A stretch of 64,000 nt of DNA from Thermodesulfovibrio sp. (lineage in GTDB: Bacteria > Nitrospirota > Thermodesulfovibrionia > Thermodesulfovibrionales > Thermodesulfovibrionaceae), in contig DYFF01000006.1 of NCBI GenBank assembly GCA_020725335.1, positions 1 through 64,000 of the forward strand. Direction: 5' to 3'. The number at the start of each line of letters is the position of its first letter. Within the stretch, counting starts at the first letter, position 1. The notes below the pieces were generated by a model. That model saw only the letters and a list, made by a program, of their open reading frames with translations, was not told the DNA's origin and made no database searches. The position numbers and the translations under genes were made by a program. Of the stretch, positions 26,005 to 35,117 are shown in pieces.

Positions 26005-26790
26005 TTATTTATCTTTTCTAAATTCCTCAAATTTTTCATCAATTTCCGCTCTTAATTCTTTGCCAACATTTTGAAATACCTCTAAAAGCTGATTGTAAAT
26101 ATTGTCACTTGCTACAAAATTCCAAAATTCGTCTCCAACTAAAATCTCTCCATTTTCTAAATCATATAGCCCCTTTAATGTCCATCTCTCATAGGGCTCA
26201 GGGTGATAAGGATTGTAAGGTATTGCTAACCTTGTAAAAACCTTAGCATTCTTATCTTGGCTGAATCGTAAAGCTGTCCATCGTAGAAGTTTGAGTTTTA
26301 ATGCTACAAATTCTTTCATGTTTGGCTTAGCACTAGTAATATCAAAATAATTTTCTTCATCCTTAATTTTTACAAACAAATCTACAACCGAATCTGGATC
26401 TTCTTTTGGGGATCCTTCCTTTATTTTTCTTCTAATTTTTTCTACTTCATCTTTCTTATCAGCAGTCGCCTCACCCTTCCTCAATTTATAATGAATTTCA
26501 TTTATAACCTTCTCCGTTTCTTCGTCAACTTCACCAAGCAATTTATATTGCCTCTCCGCATAATTATTTGCATCTTTAGCTAAAATAAACGCTACCTGTT
26601 CCCATATGGATATGCCAAAAGTTGTATTCATTGATTGAATGAATGAAAACATAGCGTATCTATCTTTTCCAAGTAGTCTATGATGAAAAGGCATGTGCAC
26701 TGTTTCAGGTTTATAAGCCTTTAATTTTTCTCTTACAGTTGCCTTAAGAAGTTCTGCGATTTTTCTTTCGGCAGTTGATGATAATGCCAT
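26005..26790 (-). CDS. Type II restriction endonuclease, TdeIII-like
   Basis: A 261-residue protein resembling the TdeIII family of type II restriction enzymes. The N-terminus reads RKIAELLKATVREKLKAYKPE and MPFHHRLLGKDRYAMFSFIQS. A PD-(D/E)xK-like core is suggested by DPDSVVDLFVK (about residue 131) followed by NYFDITSAKPN (about 147). It lies 2 nt downstream of the DNA methyltransferase gene and is co-transcribed, the normal order that protects the host first. A GGNCC-type target is known for TdeIII; specificity here is not shown by the sequence. Confidence 0.75.
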   Translation of the reverse strand: MALSSTAERKIAELLKATVREKLKAYKPETVHMPFHHRLLGKDRYAMFSFIQSMNTTFGISIWEQVAFILAKDANNYAERQYKLLGEVDEETEKVINEIHYKLRKGEATADKKDEVEKIRRKIKEGSPKEDPDSVVDLFVKIKDEENYFDITSAKPNMKEFVALKLKLLRWTALRFSQDKNAKVFTRLAIPYNPYHPEPYERWTLKGLYDLENGEILVGDEFWNFVASDNIYNQLLEVFQNVGKELRAEIDEKFEEFRKDK

Positions 26791-26792
26791 AT

Positions 26793-28013
26793 TTATACTT
26801 TCCTGAAATAGAATATTGATTCAAAAAACTTATTTTCATCTCTCTCTGTTCTCATAAGCACAGGTCTGTGAAAAATATCTATTAATTTAAATCCGCTTTG
26901 TTTTCCTATTTCTGGATATAGGTTAAACTTATCATTTGCAACAATAAATATTGGGGCATTATCAACTAAATTTTTAGAGACATTCCTGAAAACTTCAACT
27001 ATTCCTTTTATATATTCTGTCTTTGCATTTTCATTTTTGCCCTTAAAAGCAGGTCCTATTTCTAAATCATCTTGTCTCTGAAAATCAAATAATTCATAGG
27101 CATACCTATGTTGCTCATGGTAATCTATTAAACCAAGATATGGTGGAGAAGTAAATATTCCGTCTATTTTAAGTTCTTTTGTTAATTTTACCTTTCTTGA
27201 ATCTCCCTGAATAATTTCAATAAATGCTTCTGTCCTTAATTTATCAAATTCTTTTATCCTTTTTATGGTATCCAAACTGTAACGATTGATAAATTTTAAT
27301 GCTTCATTTATAGGGTCACAGTATCTTTTGTGTTTAATACACCAATAGGTTTGTCTTACAGGCTTTTTTGGTCTTGCCAGGTCATAGTGTGGAATAAGCC
27401 TTGCAGAACGAGCAGACCTTGAAAGAATAATTTTTAAAATGTCTTGATTTCTGTAATCTTTTATTATACTCCGATAAAATAATATCTCCTGCAAAGCTCG
27501 TTCGCTGAACCATTCTTTCAAGTATTCACTTTTAGTATCAAATCTTTCTATTTGCTCATTGAAAAGAGTTTGACCTTTATTTTGCAAACAATAACTAAAA
27601 GACTTCAGTCTTTTTAAAGCATCTTTAATTTCTCTTTCAACTTCTGGAATATCATATTTCTTAGTCTTTACCTTTTGAATTAAAACATTAAAAGGTGACA
27701 ATTCTATGCCGACAGAGTTAATACCTAAAACATTCGCTTCTACAAGGGTAGTTCCAGAGCCTGAAAATGGATCAAGAATTGTATCTCCTTTTTTAAAATA
27801 TTTTCTCAAGAAAACTTCAACCAACTGAGGAATAAACTTCCCAAGATATGGATGTAATCTGTGAACATGCTTTGTTCTTTCAGACTCTCTAACGCTTAAA
27901 AATGTTAAATCATTTCCTAATATTTCAATGTTTTTCTTTGTATCTATGTTTGCTTCAATTATCTCTGGGTCTATTCCGAATTTTTTAGCTTCCTTTTTAT
28001 TTATCTCAAGCAT
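26793..28013 (-). CDS. DNA methyltransferase (SPPY type), partner of the restriction enzyme
   Basis: A 406-residue class I SAM-dependent DNA methyltransferase. Motif I is LDPFSGSGTTLVEA (residues 80-93) with VGIELSP after it. Motif IV is TSPPY (residues 288-292), typical of N4-cytosine or some N6-adenine enzymes. About 200 residues separate the motifs, including a Cys/His-bearing YWCIKHKRYCDP segment that may belong to target recognition. Motif I before a distant motif IV is the alpha-like order. It begins 260 bp from the next gene and precedes the endonuclease, so the pair is a complete type II system. Confidence 0.85.
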   Translation of the reverse strand: MLEINKKEAKKFGIDPEIIEANIDTKKNIEILGNDLTFLSVRESERTKHVHRLHPYLGKFIPQLVEVFLRKYFKKGDTILDPFSGSGTTLVEANVLGINSVGIELSPFNVLIQKVKTKKYDIPEVEREIKDALKRLKSFSYCLQNKGQTLFNEQIERFDTKSEYLKEWFSERALQEILFYRSIIKDYRNQDILKIILSRSARSARLIPHYDLARPKKPVRQTYWCIKHKRYCDPINEALKFINRYSLDTIKRIKEFDKLRTEAFIEIIQGDSRKVKLTKELKIDGIFTSPPYLGLIDYHEQHRYAYELFDFQRQDDLEIGPAFKGKNENAKTEYIKGIVEVFRNVSKNLVDNAPIFIVANDKFNLYPEIGKQSGFKLIDIFHRPVLMRTERDENKFFESIFYFRKV

Positions 28014-28181
28014 AATTTTTTATTCCCTCATAATTAAATTTCATCAATTTCGCAAACCTCAAAAATTATCAGTATAGAGCTTTATTTTATTCTCAACATT
28101 TATTATACAAAATGTTTATAAAAACAAAAACCAGCAAAAATTGAAAAAAACTATATTTTCTATTTTCATAAAAAATAAATC

Positions 28182-28262
28182 ATGTATAAAAAGATTATAG
28201 CAGAAATTGATGAAAGGCTCACTTCGGAGAGTATTGCAGGGTATGCTTTAAAGTTTGCATAA
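28182..28262 (+). pseudogene. Truncated universal stress protein N-terminus
   Basis: A 26-codon ORF begins MYKKIIAEIDERLTSESIAG and ends YALKFA-stop. This is the first strand and helix of UspA-type proteins (MYKKIIV.ID.S..S..A..YAL..A). The remainder of the domain is absent. It occupies the otherwise empty 28014-28274 gap beside the restriction-modification genes. Confidence 0.5.
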
Positions 28263-28274
28263 TATGTTAGTGCA

Positions 28275-28667
28275 ATGATTTACCTACGAGGGCATCATCT
28301 GATATGTTTGCATTTCTTTACAGGTGAGGGATACAACAAAGAATTTGTTGAAAATCTTTATACAGTTATTGATAGAACAAAAGATGAAATTATCCTTGTT
28401 GTTGAAGGAGCAGATGAAATATGTAAAAAATGTCCCTATCTGATAAACATTATCTGCAAAGATGAAAAAGAAATAGCAGAAATGGACAGAACTGCCTTAG
28501 AATTGCTAAAACTTAAGACAAACAATACTGTTTCATGGGACTACTTAAAAGAAAAACTGCCTGAAATTTTTACTCACTGGTATAAGCTTTATTGCATTCC
28601 CTGCATTTATCTTAATGTTTGCTCAAAAACCTCGCTATTTAAGTCTTTTCGGAAGGGCTCTTCCTGA
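28275..28667 (+). CDS. DUF1284 iron-sulfur-type protein
   Basis: A 130-residue DUF1284 protein. The family start is YLRGHHLICLHFFTGEGYN. Cysteines follow in DEICKKCPYL, NIICKDE and YCIPCIYLNVCSK, a pattern of paired Cys that suggests a metal or Fe-S site. The function is unknown. Its last 33 nt overlap the 3' end of the convergent gene at 28635. No Shine-Dalgarno is obvious before the ATG. Confidence 0.8.
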   Translation: MIYLRGHHLICLHFFTGEGYNKEFVENLYTVIDRTKDEIILVVEGADEICKKCPYLINIICKDEKEIAEMDRTALELLKLKTNNTVSWDYLKEKLPEIFTHWYKLYCIPCIYLNVCSKTSLFKSFRKGSS

Positions 28668-28958
28668 TAAACTTCTTTTTGAATCTATTCTTTCTTTATA
28701 AAGCTTTATTGAATCTTCCACATCCTTCAAGCCTTCAGCGTAAATGTATCTTAAGTATCCTTCAGTTCTATATGCAGTAATGGCTCTAAACCTTTCTTTA
28801 AGGGTTAAAAAGTAGCAGTAATAAAAAAGGTCTTCGTCAGGAGTATAACCATCTCTATAAACAGCTTCATTTACTCTATTAAGAAAGTAATATTGCTCTG
28901 AGGGTGATAACTCTTTTAAAAATTTTTTTGCAATTTCTTTATTAAAAACTTCTGCCAT
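28635..28958 (-). CDS. Hypothetical protein, small helical
   Basis: A 107-residue soluble, helical protein with no family I recognise. It is rich in aromatic and charged residues (SEQYYFLNRVNEAVYRDGY, EDLFYYCYFLTLKERF). An extended -10 TGA-TATAAT (minus strand, 28967-28975) ends 8 nt before its ATG with no Shine-Dalgarno. This overlaps the stop of the upstream gene at 28973, so the gene probably has its own near-leaderless promoter. Confidence 0.6.
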   Translation of the reverse strand: MAEVFNKEIAKKFLKELSPSEQYYFLNRVNEAVYRDGYTPDEDLFYYCYFLTLKERFRAITAYRTEGYLRYIYAEGLKDVEDSIKLYKERIDSKRSLSGRALPKRLK

Positions 28959-28972
28959 TTTGATTAATTATA

Positions 28973-29635
28973 TCAAACCATCCCTAGTATCAACTGAGTA
29001 ACCCTCAAAAGTTCTCTTACTTCCTGTTCCCATGACTCACTTCTGTATGGTGAAATCCTCTCTACTAAAACCTTTGAACCTGTTGAACGAATTACAACAT
29101 TACCGCACTGTGGCAGAACATTGTAAAAATCACTATGGAAGGAAGGTATAAAGTCATTTTTGTTAATATAAAGCTCTAAATGCTCTATTGATTGAGCAAA
29201 AAAATGATGTTCAATTTTTTTAAAGCCTGCGGTTGAAAGTGATAATTCATTACTTTTCCGAAAGATATTGCCAATCTTACCTTTTATGGCAGGAATAGAA
29301 AAAAGAATCCATCTTCCGGTTTTGACTTTTTGAGGTATTACTGATATTAAAGCATTGTTATCACCCTCTGTATTTGAAACCCAGCAAATAATCAAATCAT
29401 CCTGTGGTCTGTAAAATGCCTGTTCTATGAAAACTGAATAAGGAACAATCGATTTAAAGGCTTCTTTTGCAGATTGAATTTTAGAGTCTGACAAATCCAA
29501 ATTTATAAATCCTTCTTGGGACAAAGCCTTGTTAATAGGGATAGCAACTTTTTGATTGGGCTTCCTCTTAGCAAAAAATAATACAAGAATAAAAATTACA
29601 AAAGCTAAAAATATTCCTAATAAACCCTCAATCAT
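28973..29635 (-). CDS. Hypothetical single-span membrane protein
   Basis: A 220-residue protein with one N-terminal membrane helix (LLGIFLAFVIFILVLFFA) followed by a basic KRKPNQK, so the rest is probably cytoplasmic. The soluble part has alternating strands (DLIICWVSNTEGDNNALISV) and a C-terminal helix. I recognise no family. It is upstream of the small ORF at 28635 and divergent from the gene at 29737. Confidence 0.6.
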   Translation of the reverse strand: MIEGLLGIFLAFVIFILVLFFAKRKPNQKVAIPINKALSQEGFINLDLSDSKIQSAKEAFKSIVPYSVFIEQAFYRPQDDLIICWVSNTEGDNNALISVIPQKVKTGRWILFSIPAIKGKIGNIFRKSNELSLSTAGFKKIEHHFFAQSIEHLELYINKNDFIPSFHSDFYNVLPQCGNVVIRSTGSKVLVERISPYRSESWEQEVRELLRVTQLILGMV

Positions 29636-29724
29636 AATTCAATTAATCTAACACATGTTTAGCAAAAAATTTAAAATTTTATTAATCTTCAAGAAAATGT
29701 TTGTAAAAATTTGCCTTAAAGTCC

Positions 29725-29730
29725 TATTAT
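29725..29730 (+). promoter_or_regulatory. -10 box 6 nt before an ATG (leaderless candidate)
   Basis: TATTAT ends 6 nt before the ATG at 29737, with TTGTAA 18 nt upstream (29701-29706). There is no Shine-Dalgarno. Confidence 0.35.
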
Positions 29731-29736
29731 TTATTT

Positions 29737-30714
29737 ATGCCTTATGAAGTAAATATTGTCTTTTCATCTCATAGGATTGAATTTTTGTCTTCTATGTATG
29801 ATTTGATGCAACAATCTGACCTGATAATTCTTGAGGAAGCTCCGAATGATATGTTTAGGAAAATGCTCAAAGAGGAAATTTCTATTAAGGAATATCTTGA
29901 AGAAGAAATTTTTGAATTCCCTGAGTTTTCCTACCAATTCTATGAAATTCTCAAAAAACTCCATAAAAGTGGAAAGGAGATAATACAAGTTGAACCCTAC
30001 ATGGAGAAGCTTTTAAAAATTTATGATTTGTTTTCAGAAGGGAAAATGCCTCAGGATATAGAAAAAATTGCAGAATTAAAAGAAGTCTATGAAGTGGAAA
30101 AGAAAGCAACAAAAGAATTGATAGATTTCTATGAGGCATCAATAAGTAGCCCCTTTAATGAAATAATTGAAACAGTAAAAAAATTTGCTAAGTCTGATGC
30201 TGAAAGATTTCATCTCCGCGATAATCTTCGCGCTAATGCAATTGTAAATTCCTTGCCTGAGAAAGGAAAAATTTTCATAGAAGCAGGTGCAATTCATCAG
30301 TATTTAAGCAGCGTGCTTTCTGAGAAATTAGCAGATCATTGCAAGATAAATAAAGTTTTTTCATTAGAAAATAGAATAAAAGAACTCACCGGCAAGAGAT
30401 GGTTATTCCCACCAGGAGACATTCTTACAATTAGATATATTTTCAACAAAAAGGAAAATGAAGAACTGGAAAATCTTCTTTCTGCAAGGTCTTTGATATA
30501 TATAATGCTGATTGAAAAAGAAGAGATGCTTCCAGATGATAGAAATAAAACACCTCATCTTGACGACGAAATTCAGGTTGTAAAATTAGTTAATACACTC
30601 TCATTCAATGATTGCGAAACACTTTACAGCAAAATAAGATTTAAAAACAAAGAGGAAGCAAAAAAGATTGTCAATAACTTTGTTTTATCAAAACAGCAGC
30701 CAATAGCGCTTTAG
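29737..30714 (+). CDS. Hypothetical protein, possibly TraB/Tiki- or ChaN-like
   Basis: A 325-residue soluble protein. DLIILEEAPNDMFRKML near residue 28 and KIFIEAGAIHQYL near residue 188 recall the paired acidic/His motifs of the TraB/Tiki and ChaN/EreA-like superfamily (GE.H...E and EAGA.H). The match is distant, and the first His motif reads SSHRIEF. The middle is helical and acidic. The C-terminus converges with the M28 peptidase gene, overlapping by 44 nt. The hydrolase role is a guess. Confidence 0.45.
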   Translation: MPYEVNIVFSSHRIEFLSSMYDLMQQSDLIILEEAPNDMFRKMLKEEISIKEYLEEEIFEFPEFSYQFYEILKKLHKSGKEIIQVEPYMEKLLKIYDLFSEGKMPQDIEKIAELKEVYEVEKKATKELIDFYEASISSPFNEIIETVKKFAKSDAERFHLRDNLRANAIVNSLPEKGKIFIEAGAIHQYLSSVLSEKLADHCKINKVFSLENRIKELTGKRWLFPPGDILTIRYIFNKKENEELENLLSARSLIYIMLIEKEEMLPDDRNKTPHLDDEIQVVKLVNTLSFNDCETLYSKIRFKNKEEAKKIVNNFVLSKQQPIAL

Positions 30715-31573
30715 TAACATCTTCCATAAAGGCAAAATTAAGCTTATCAGGCGTATCCTGAGAAGTATGATAATAGGGATTCCTAAACATAGCTGTATCA
30801 GTAAGCATAACTGCCTGAAAACCCGCATCCCAAAAAGGTGCATGGTCACTGAATCTCGTCTCAAGGGATAGCCAGCCATTCATTGGAACTTTATGCGTAA
30901 TAAGATTAAGGGAAGGAATAAAGGTTTTTACATGTTCAAAAAGTTCCAAAAGGAATTTAGATCTGCCATTTCCTACAACGCCAAGAAAATTTCCCACATC
31001 AGGTCCTTTTATAAAAGCAGGCAGTTTCTGTGACCCTCTTATCTCTGAAAAATAACCCACCGACTCAAGTATCAGAGCTTTGTATCTGTGCCCAAGCTTT
31101 TTGAATTTTTTTACAAACTGACTGCTTCCGATTATGAATTTAAGATCAAAAGCCTGTGGCTCTTCAAGGGTAAAGGCAACAAATTTTATCTTTTCAGCAA
31201 TAGGATTATCTCTTATAATTCTTGCTACTTCAAGCATTACAGCCACACCACTTGCATTGTCATCAGCACCAGGAGAACCTATGGCAGAGTCATAGTGTGC
31301 TCCTATCAATAGCCATTCTTTGTTTGAGTTAATACCCTTTAGAGTAGCTATAATGTTTTTGTATTCCTTGCCATTATAGGGAAATTCATCAATTTCAACA
31401 ATATAACCATATTCTCGAAATCTCTCCTCAATAAATTTTGCAACTGACAATAGTGCTTCGTAGTTATACCAGTCATGTCTTGGAATGGATATTGTTTTAA
31501 CAATATTCTTAAGGTTGTTCTGTTCTACTTTCTGTAAAACTTTTTCAATATCCATTTCATATTGCAAATTCAA
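30671..31573 (-). CDS. M28-family zinc aminopeptidase
   Basis: A 300-residue co-catalytic dizinc peptidase. Ligand and catalytic motifs are IGAHYDSAIGSPGADDNASGVA (His, Asp), TLEEPQAF (Glu pair) and, at the C-terminus, FSDHAPFWDAGFQAVMLTDTA with YHTSQDTPDKL (last His). No signal peptide is seen, so it is probably cytoplasmic. It is the last gene of a minus-strand run with the nitroreductase and DUF488 genes, overlapping the DUF488 gene by 17 nt. The natural peptide is unknown. Confidence 0.88.
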   Translation of the reverse strand: MNLQYEMDIEKVLQKVEQNNLKNIVKTISIPRHDWYNYEALLSVAKFIEERFREYGYIVEIDEFPYNGKEYKNIIATLKGINSNKEWLLIGAHYDSAIGSPGADDNASGVAVMLEVARIIRDNPIAEKIKFVAFTLEEPQAFDLKFIIGSSQFVKKFKKLGHRYKALILESVGYFSEIRGSQKLPAFIKGPDVGNFLGVVGNGRSKFLLELFEHVKTFIPSLNLITHKVPMNGWLSLETRFSDHAPFWDAGFQAVMLTDTAMFRNPYYHTSQDTPDKLNFAFMEDVTKALLAAVLIKQSY

Positions 31574-32027
31574 TGGATTTCTGTTCTAAAACTGCTCTTT
31601 TATGCTCATAGATTCTTTCTTTTTCAACTATATGCGAGACCCTCCATCCTCTTTCTGTAAGCACTTCTGAAATAAATCGCCTGTGACAGTGAAAAAACAG
31701 CTTTTCAGCACAGAAAAATACTGATAAACTACGTTCTCCAATTTCTTCAAGTTTTGTAATTCCTTTTTTAAATTCTTCTGTTTTAGTGTAATTCTCATAG
31801 CCACCTTTTCTGAAGCCGCCAAGTTCCTTTCCGAGATAGACATATCTAATTCCTTCTTTTTTTAAGGCTCCTATGAGACTACCGGAATTAAAATGAGGAA
31901 ATTTTTTTGATTTAGGAAAACTTCTTACATCTATGGCTGTCTTTATTTGGTATTTTTTAAAAATATCTATGAACTCATCTATTGAACGATTAGCTGTGCC
32001 AATTGTATAAATCAGTTTTTCAGACAA
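31557..32027 (-). CDS. DUF488 family protein
   Basis: A 156-residue DUF488 protein. Signatures are YTIGTANRSIDEFIDIFKKY, AIDVRSFPKSKKFPHFNSGSL, RYVYLGKELGGFR and the Cys/His segment FFCAEKLFFHCHRRFISEVL. The family is widespread and of unknown function; the conserved His/Cys residues suggest a metal or nucleic-acid role. It overlaps the nitroreductase gene by 8 nt and the M28 gene by 17 nt. Confidence 0.85.
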   Translation of the reverse strand: MSEKLIYTIGTANRSIDEFIDIFKKYQIKTAIDVRSFPKSKKFPHFNSGSLIGALKKEGIRYVYLGKELGGFRKGGYENYTKTEEFKKGITKLEEIGERSLSVFFCAEKLFFHCHRRFISEVLTERGWRVSHIVEKERIYEHKRAVLEQKSIEFAI

Positions 32028-32526
32028 TTTTTATTATTGCTTCATCAAGGCTCTTTATTTTCTTAGATGATGGTGTATCATCAGGATAACCAATTCCGAT
32101 GCAGGCAATAATTCTTAAATTCTCTGGAATATCAAGTACTTGCCTTACATGATTTTCTCTCTCCAAAGATTCAGGATTATAAATGGCACCCCAGCATGCT
32201 CCTAATCCAATAGAATGAGCTTCAAGTAAAAGTGCCATAATAGCACATCCCATATCTTCAAGCCAGTGATTGCTTTTCTTTTCATCAGCAAGTGCAACTA
32301 CAACATAAGGTGCACCTTCAAGAAACTTTGTGTAAGGTTGAGATTTGCTTAATTTTTGAATTGTTTCTTTATCCTTAACAAGAATAAATGACCAAGGCTG
32401 AGAGTTTCTCGCTGAAGGAGCATAAAGTGCTGCTTCAATACATTTTTTAATCATCTCCTCTGGGGGAGGCTCATTTTTGTATTTTCTGATGCTTCTGCGA
32501 GTTCTGATTATATCAAAAATATCCAT
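32020..32526 (-). CDS. Nitroreductase-family FMN protein
   Basis: A 168-residue nitroreductase-fold flavoprotein. IIRTRRSIRKYKNEPPPEE at the N-terminus, ALYAPSARNSQPWSFILVKD, DMGCAIMALLLEAHSIGLGACWG and ACIGIGYPDDTP are the FMN-binding and dimer motifs. The substrate is unknown; small members reduce quinones, nitro compounds or flavin-linked cofactors. A TGC-TATAAT element (minus, 32533-32541) ends 6 nt before its ATG, so it is probably leaderless and divergent from clpS. Confidence 0.88.
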   Translation of the reverse strand: MDIFDIIRTRRSIRKYKNEPPPEEMIKKCIEAALYAPSARNSQPWSFILVKDKETIQKLSKSQPYTKFLEGAPYVVVALADEKKSNHWLEDMGCAIMALLLEAHSIGLGACWGAIYNPESLERENHVRQVLDIPENLRIIACIGIGYPDDTPSSKKIKSLDEAIIKIV

Positions 32527-32532
32527 AGTTGA

Positions 32533-32541
32533 ATTATAGCA
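32533..32541 (-). promoter_or_regulatory. Extended -10 promoter of the nitroreductase gene (leaderless type)
   Basis: On the minus strand TGC-TATAAT ends 6 nt before the ATG at 32526. It fills almost the entire 16-bp gap to clpS, so the clpS promoter must overlap it or lie inside the neighbouring gene. Confidence 0.5.
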
Positions 32542-32542
32542 T

Positions 32543-32905
32543 ATGTTAAAAGGAGAAAATGAAGTTGTAGAAGAAATGTCGTATCTATTAATATTAAATA
32601 TGGATGATAAAATCCAGCTGGAAGAAAGACGAGAAATCTCATTAGAAAGGCATAATTTATATAGAGTTTATCTTCTAAATGATGATTACACCACAATGGA
32701 TTTTGTTGTTTATGTCCTAATGACAATTTTTGATAAATCAAAGATTGAAGCTACTTCAATAATGCTACATGTTCATCGTCATGGTAAAGGTCTTGCCGGA
32801 ATCTATACTAAGGAAATTGCTGAAACAAAAGTATATGATGTAGAGAGACTTGCAAGAATTAATGGTTTCCCTTTAAAATGCATTATAGAAAGAGATGATA
32901 GATAA
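32543..32905 (+). CDS. clpS: ClpS, N-degron adaptor of ClpAP
   Basis: Binds proteins with N-terminal Leu, Phe, Tyr or Trp and delivers them to ClpA. The binding region is LLNDDYTTMDFVVYVL (canonical NDDYTPMEFVV) with MLHVHRHGKGLAGIYTKEIAETKV after it. The 35-40-residue N-terminal extension is longer than in E. coli and needs an upstream ATG with no Shine-Dalgarno. A start at the internal ATG 32576 is an alternative. It overlaps clpA by 11 nt. Confidence 0.9.
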   Translation: MLKGENEVVEEMSYLLILNMDDKIQLEERREISLERHNLYRVYLLNDDYTTMDFVVYVLMTIFDKSKIEATSIMLHVHRHGKGLAGIYTKEIAETKVYDVERLARINGFPLKCIIERDDR

Positions 32906-35117
32906 AGACTTACAAATAATAATATCTGCAACTGTGGAAGATGCTATTGAACGGGGTCATCAGTATTTGACAGTAGAGCATCTTACATACGCAATTTTAC
33001 ATGACGAATACGGCATGGAAATAATAAAAAACTGCGGTGGAAATCCAGAAAAGATTAAAATGAGCCTTGAGACTTTTCTTGACCAAAATATACCAAAGAA
33101 AAAAGGCAAAGGACAGGCTCATCCAACAATAGCCTTCCAAAGAGTCATGGAAAGAACTTTAAACCATATTAAATCAGCAGAAAAAAAACTTGCTGATGCT
33201 GGAGATTTTCTTGCTGCCATTTTCCTTGAAGAGGAAACTTATGCAGTAAGCCTTTTAAAATCTTACGGAATAACAAGAATAGATATTTTAAATTACATCT
33301 CCCATGGTATACCGAAAACAGATTTTGAAGAAGAAGGCACTAAAGAAGAAGATAAAAAATTAGATGCCTTAAAAACCTTCACTTCTGAATTAACAGAAAA
33401 AGCAAGAAAAGGAGAGATTGACCCAATTGTAGGAAGACAGGATGAATTAGAAAGGGTCATTCAGGTTCTAACAAGAAGGCGAAAAAATAATGTTATCCTT
33501 GTTGGAGAACCTGGAGTAGGTAAAACAGCAATAGTTGAAGGACTTGCCCTAAAAATTGCTAAAGGTGATGTCCCTCAACATCTGAAAAATTTTAAAATAT
33601 ATGCTCTTGATATGGGTTCTCTTCTTGCTGGAACAAAATACAGAGGTGATTTTGAAGCGAGAATGAAAACTCTAATAAATTCTCTCTATAATATTAAAAA
33701 TTGTATCCTTTTCATAGATGAAATTCATACAATTGTAGGGGCAGGTTCAGCAAGTGGAAGCACTGTTGACGCCTCTAATCTGCTAAAGCCTATACTGATT
33801 GAAGGAAAAATAAGAACCATAGGGGCTACAACCTATGAGGAATACAGAAATTATTTTGAAAAAGATAGAGCTCTTTCAAGAAGATTTCAAAAAATAGATA
33901 TATCTGAGCCTACTGAAGAGGAAACCTATGAAATTCTCAAGGGACTTAAAAACTATTATGAAAAACATCATGGAGTAACCTATACCGATGAAGCTTTGAA
34001 AGCTGCAGCTCAACTTTCTGCACGCTACATAAACGATAGATTCTTACCAGACAAGGCAATAGACCTTATTGATGAGGCAGGTGCTGTAGTAAGGCTTTAT
34101 CAGGAAGACAAAATTGTTGATCTAAAGGTAATTGAACAGACTGTATCTAAAATTGCAAGAATCCCCTCTCAAGAAATTACCTCGAATGACATTGATAGAC
34201 TCAAAAATCTCGAAGGAGAATTGAAAACGCAGATTTTTGGTCAAGATGAAGCAGTAGATGCTGTTGTAAGAGTAATAAAATTATCAAAGGCAGGACTTAA
34301 AGAAATTCAGAAACCTATAGGTAGCTTCCTGTTTACAGGACCTACAGGAGTTGGAAAAACTGAACTGGCAAAACAACTGGCAAACAGTTTAGGCATAGCC
34401 TTTTTAAGATATGACATGAGCGAATATATGGAAAAACATTCTGTCGCAAAACTAATAGGAGCACCACCTGGATATATAGGATTTGAACAAGGAGGACTTC
34501 TTACTGAGCAAATAAGAAAAACACCCCACTGTGTTCTTCTGCTTGATGAGATAGAAAAAGCCCATGAAGATATATTTAATATTCTTCTTCAAATTATGGA
34601 TTACGGTACTCTCACAGACAACACGGGGAGAAAAGCAGATTTTAGGAATGTAATCTTAATAATGACCTCAAATCTCGGTGCAAGAGAGATGGAAAAGCCG
34701 GTAATCGGATTTGGAGACAGGACTTCAGATCAAATGAATAAAAGCAAAGAGGCAATTGAAAGACTGTTTAATCCAGAGTTTAGAAACCGCCTTGATGCTG
34801 TCATAACTTTCAATCCTCTGCCTGAAGATATTGTCATAAAAATAGTAGATAAATTCATATCAGAGCTCAATAAACAATTATCCACAAAAAATATTTCAGT
34901 TTTTCTTACTGAAAAGGCAAAGAAATGGCTTTCCAAAAGAGGATTTGACGCAAAGTTTGGAGCAAGACCTTTACAAAGACTTATTCAAAAAGAGATTAAA
35001 ACTCCTCTTGTGGAGGAAATTCTTTTTGGAAACCTTAAAAATGGCGGAACAGTAACAATTGATATTGTAAAAGATGCACTCCATTACAAAATAAATGACT
35101 GTATTCTTGCTTCCTGA
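32895..35117 (+). CDS. clpA: ClpA, ATP-dependent protease specificity subunit
   Basis: A 740-residue Hsp100 unfoldase of the ClpAP protease. The N-domain (residues 1-145) docks ClpS. AAA-1 has [13 protein letters not shown] (about residue 202) and [16 protein letters not shown]-2 has [12 protein letters not shown] (about residue 484) and [15 protein letters not shown]. The C-terminal domain ends NDCILAS. It lacks the ClpB middle coiled coil, so it is ClpA. It lies between clpS and aat with overlaps of 11 and 23 nt. clpP is not in the window. Confidence 0.95.
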   Translation: MIDKDLQIIISATVEDAIERGHQYLTVEHLTYAILHDEYGMEIIKNCGGNPEKIKMSLETFLDQNIPKKKGKGQAHPTIAFQRVMERTLNHIKSAEKKLADAGDFLAAIFLEEETYAVSLLKSYGITRIDILNYISHGIPKTDFEEEGTKEEDKKLDALKTFTSELTEKARKGEIDPIVGRQDELERVIQVLTRRRKNNVILVGEPGVGKTAIVEGLALKIAKGDVPQHLKNFKIYALDMGSLLAGTKYRGDFEARMKTLINSLYNIKNCILFIDEIHTIVGAGSASGSTVDASNLLKPILIEGKIRTIGATTYEEYRNYFEKDRALSRRFQKIDISEPTEEETYEILKGLKNYYEKHHGVTYTDEALKAAAQLSARYINDRFLPDKAIDLIDEAGAVVRLYQEDKIVDLKVIEQTVSKIARIPSQEITSNDIDRLKNLEGELKTQIFGQDEAVDAVVRVIKLSKAGLKEIQKPIGSFLFTGPTGVGKTELAKQLANSLGIAFLRYDMSEYMEKHSVAKLIGAPPGYIGFEQGGLLTEQIRKTPHCVLLLDEIEKAHEDIFNILLQIMDYGTLTDNTGRKADFRNVILIMTSNLGAREMEKPVIGFGDRTSDQMNKSKEAIERLFNPEFRNRLDAVITFNPLPEDIVIKIVDKFISELNKQLSTKNISVFLTEKAKKWLSKRGFDAKFGARPLQRLIQKEIKTPLVEEILFGNLKNGGTVTIDIVKDALHYKINDCILAS

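Noticed and set aside
28014-28181. Promoter or regulatory RNA upstream of the restriction-modification genes
   Set aside because: Only AT-rich sequence without a convincing -35/-10 pair or stable hairpin.
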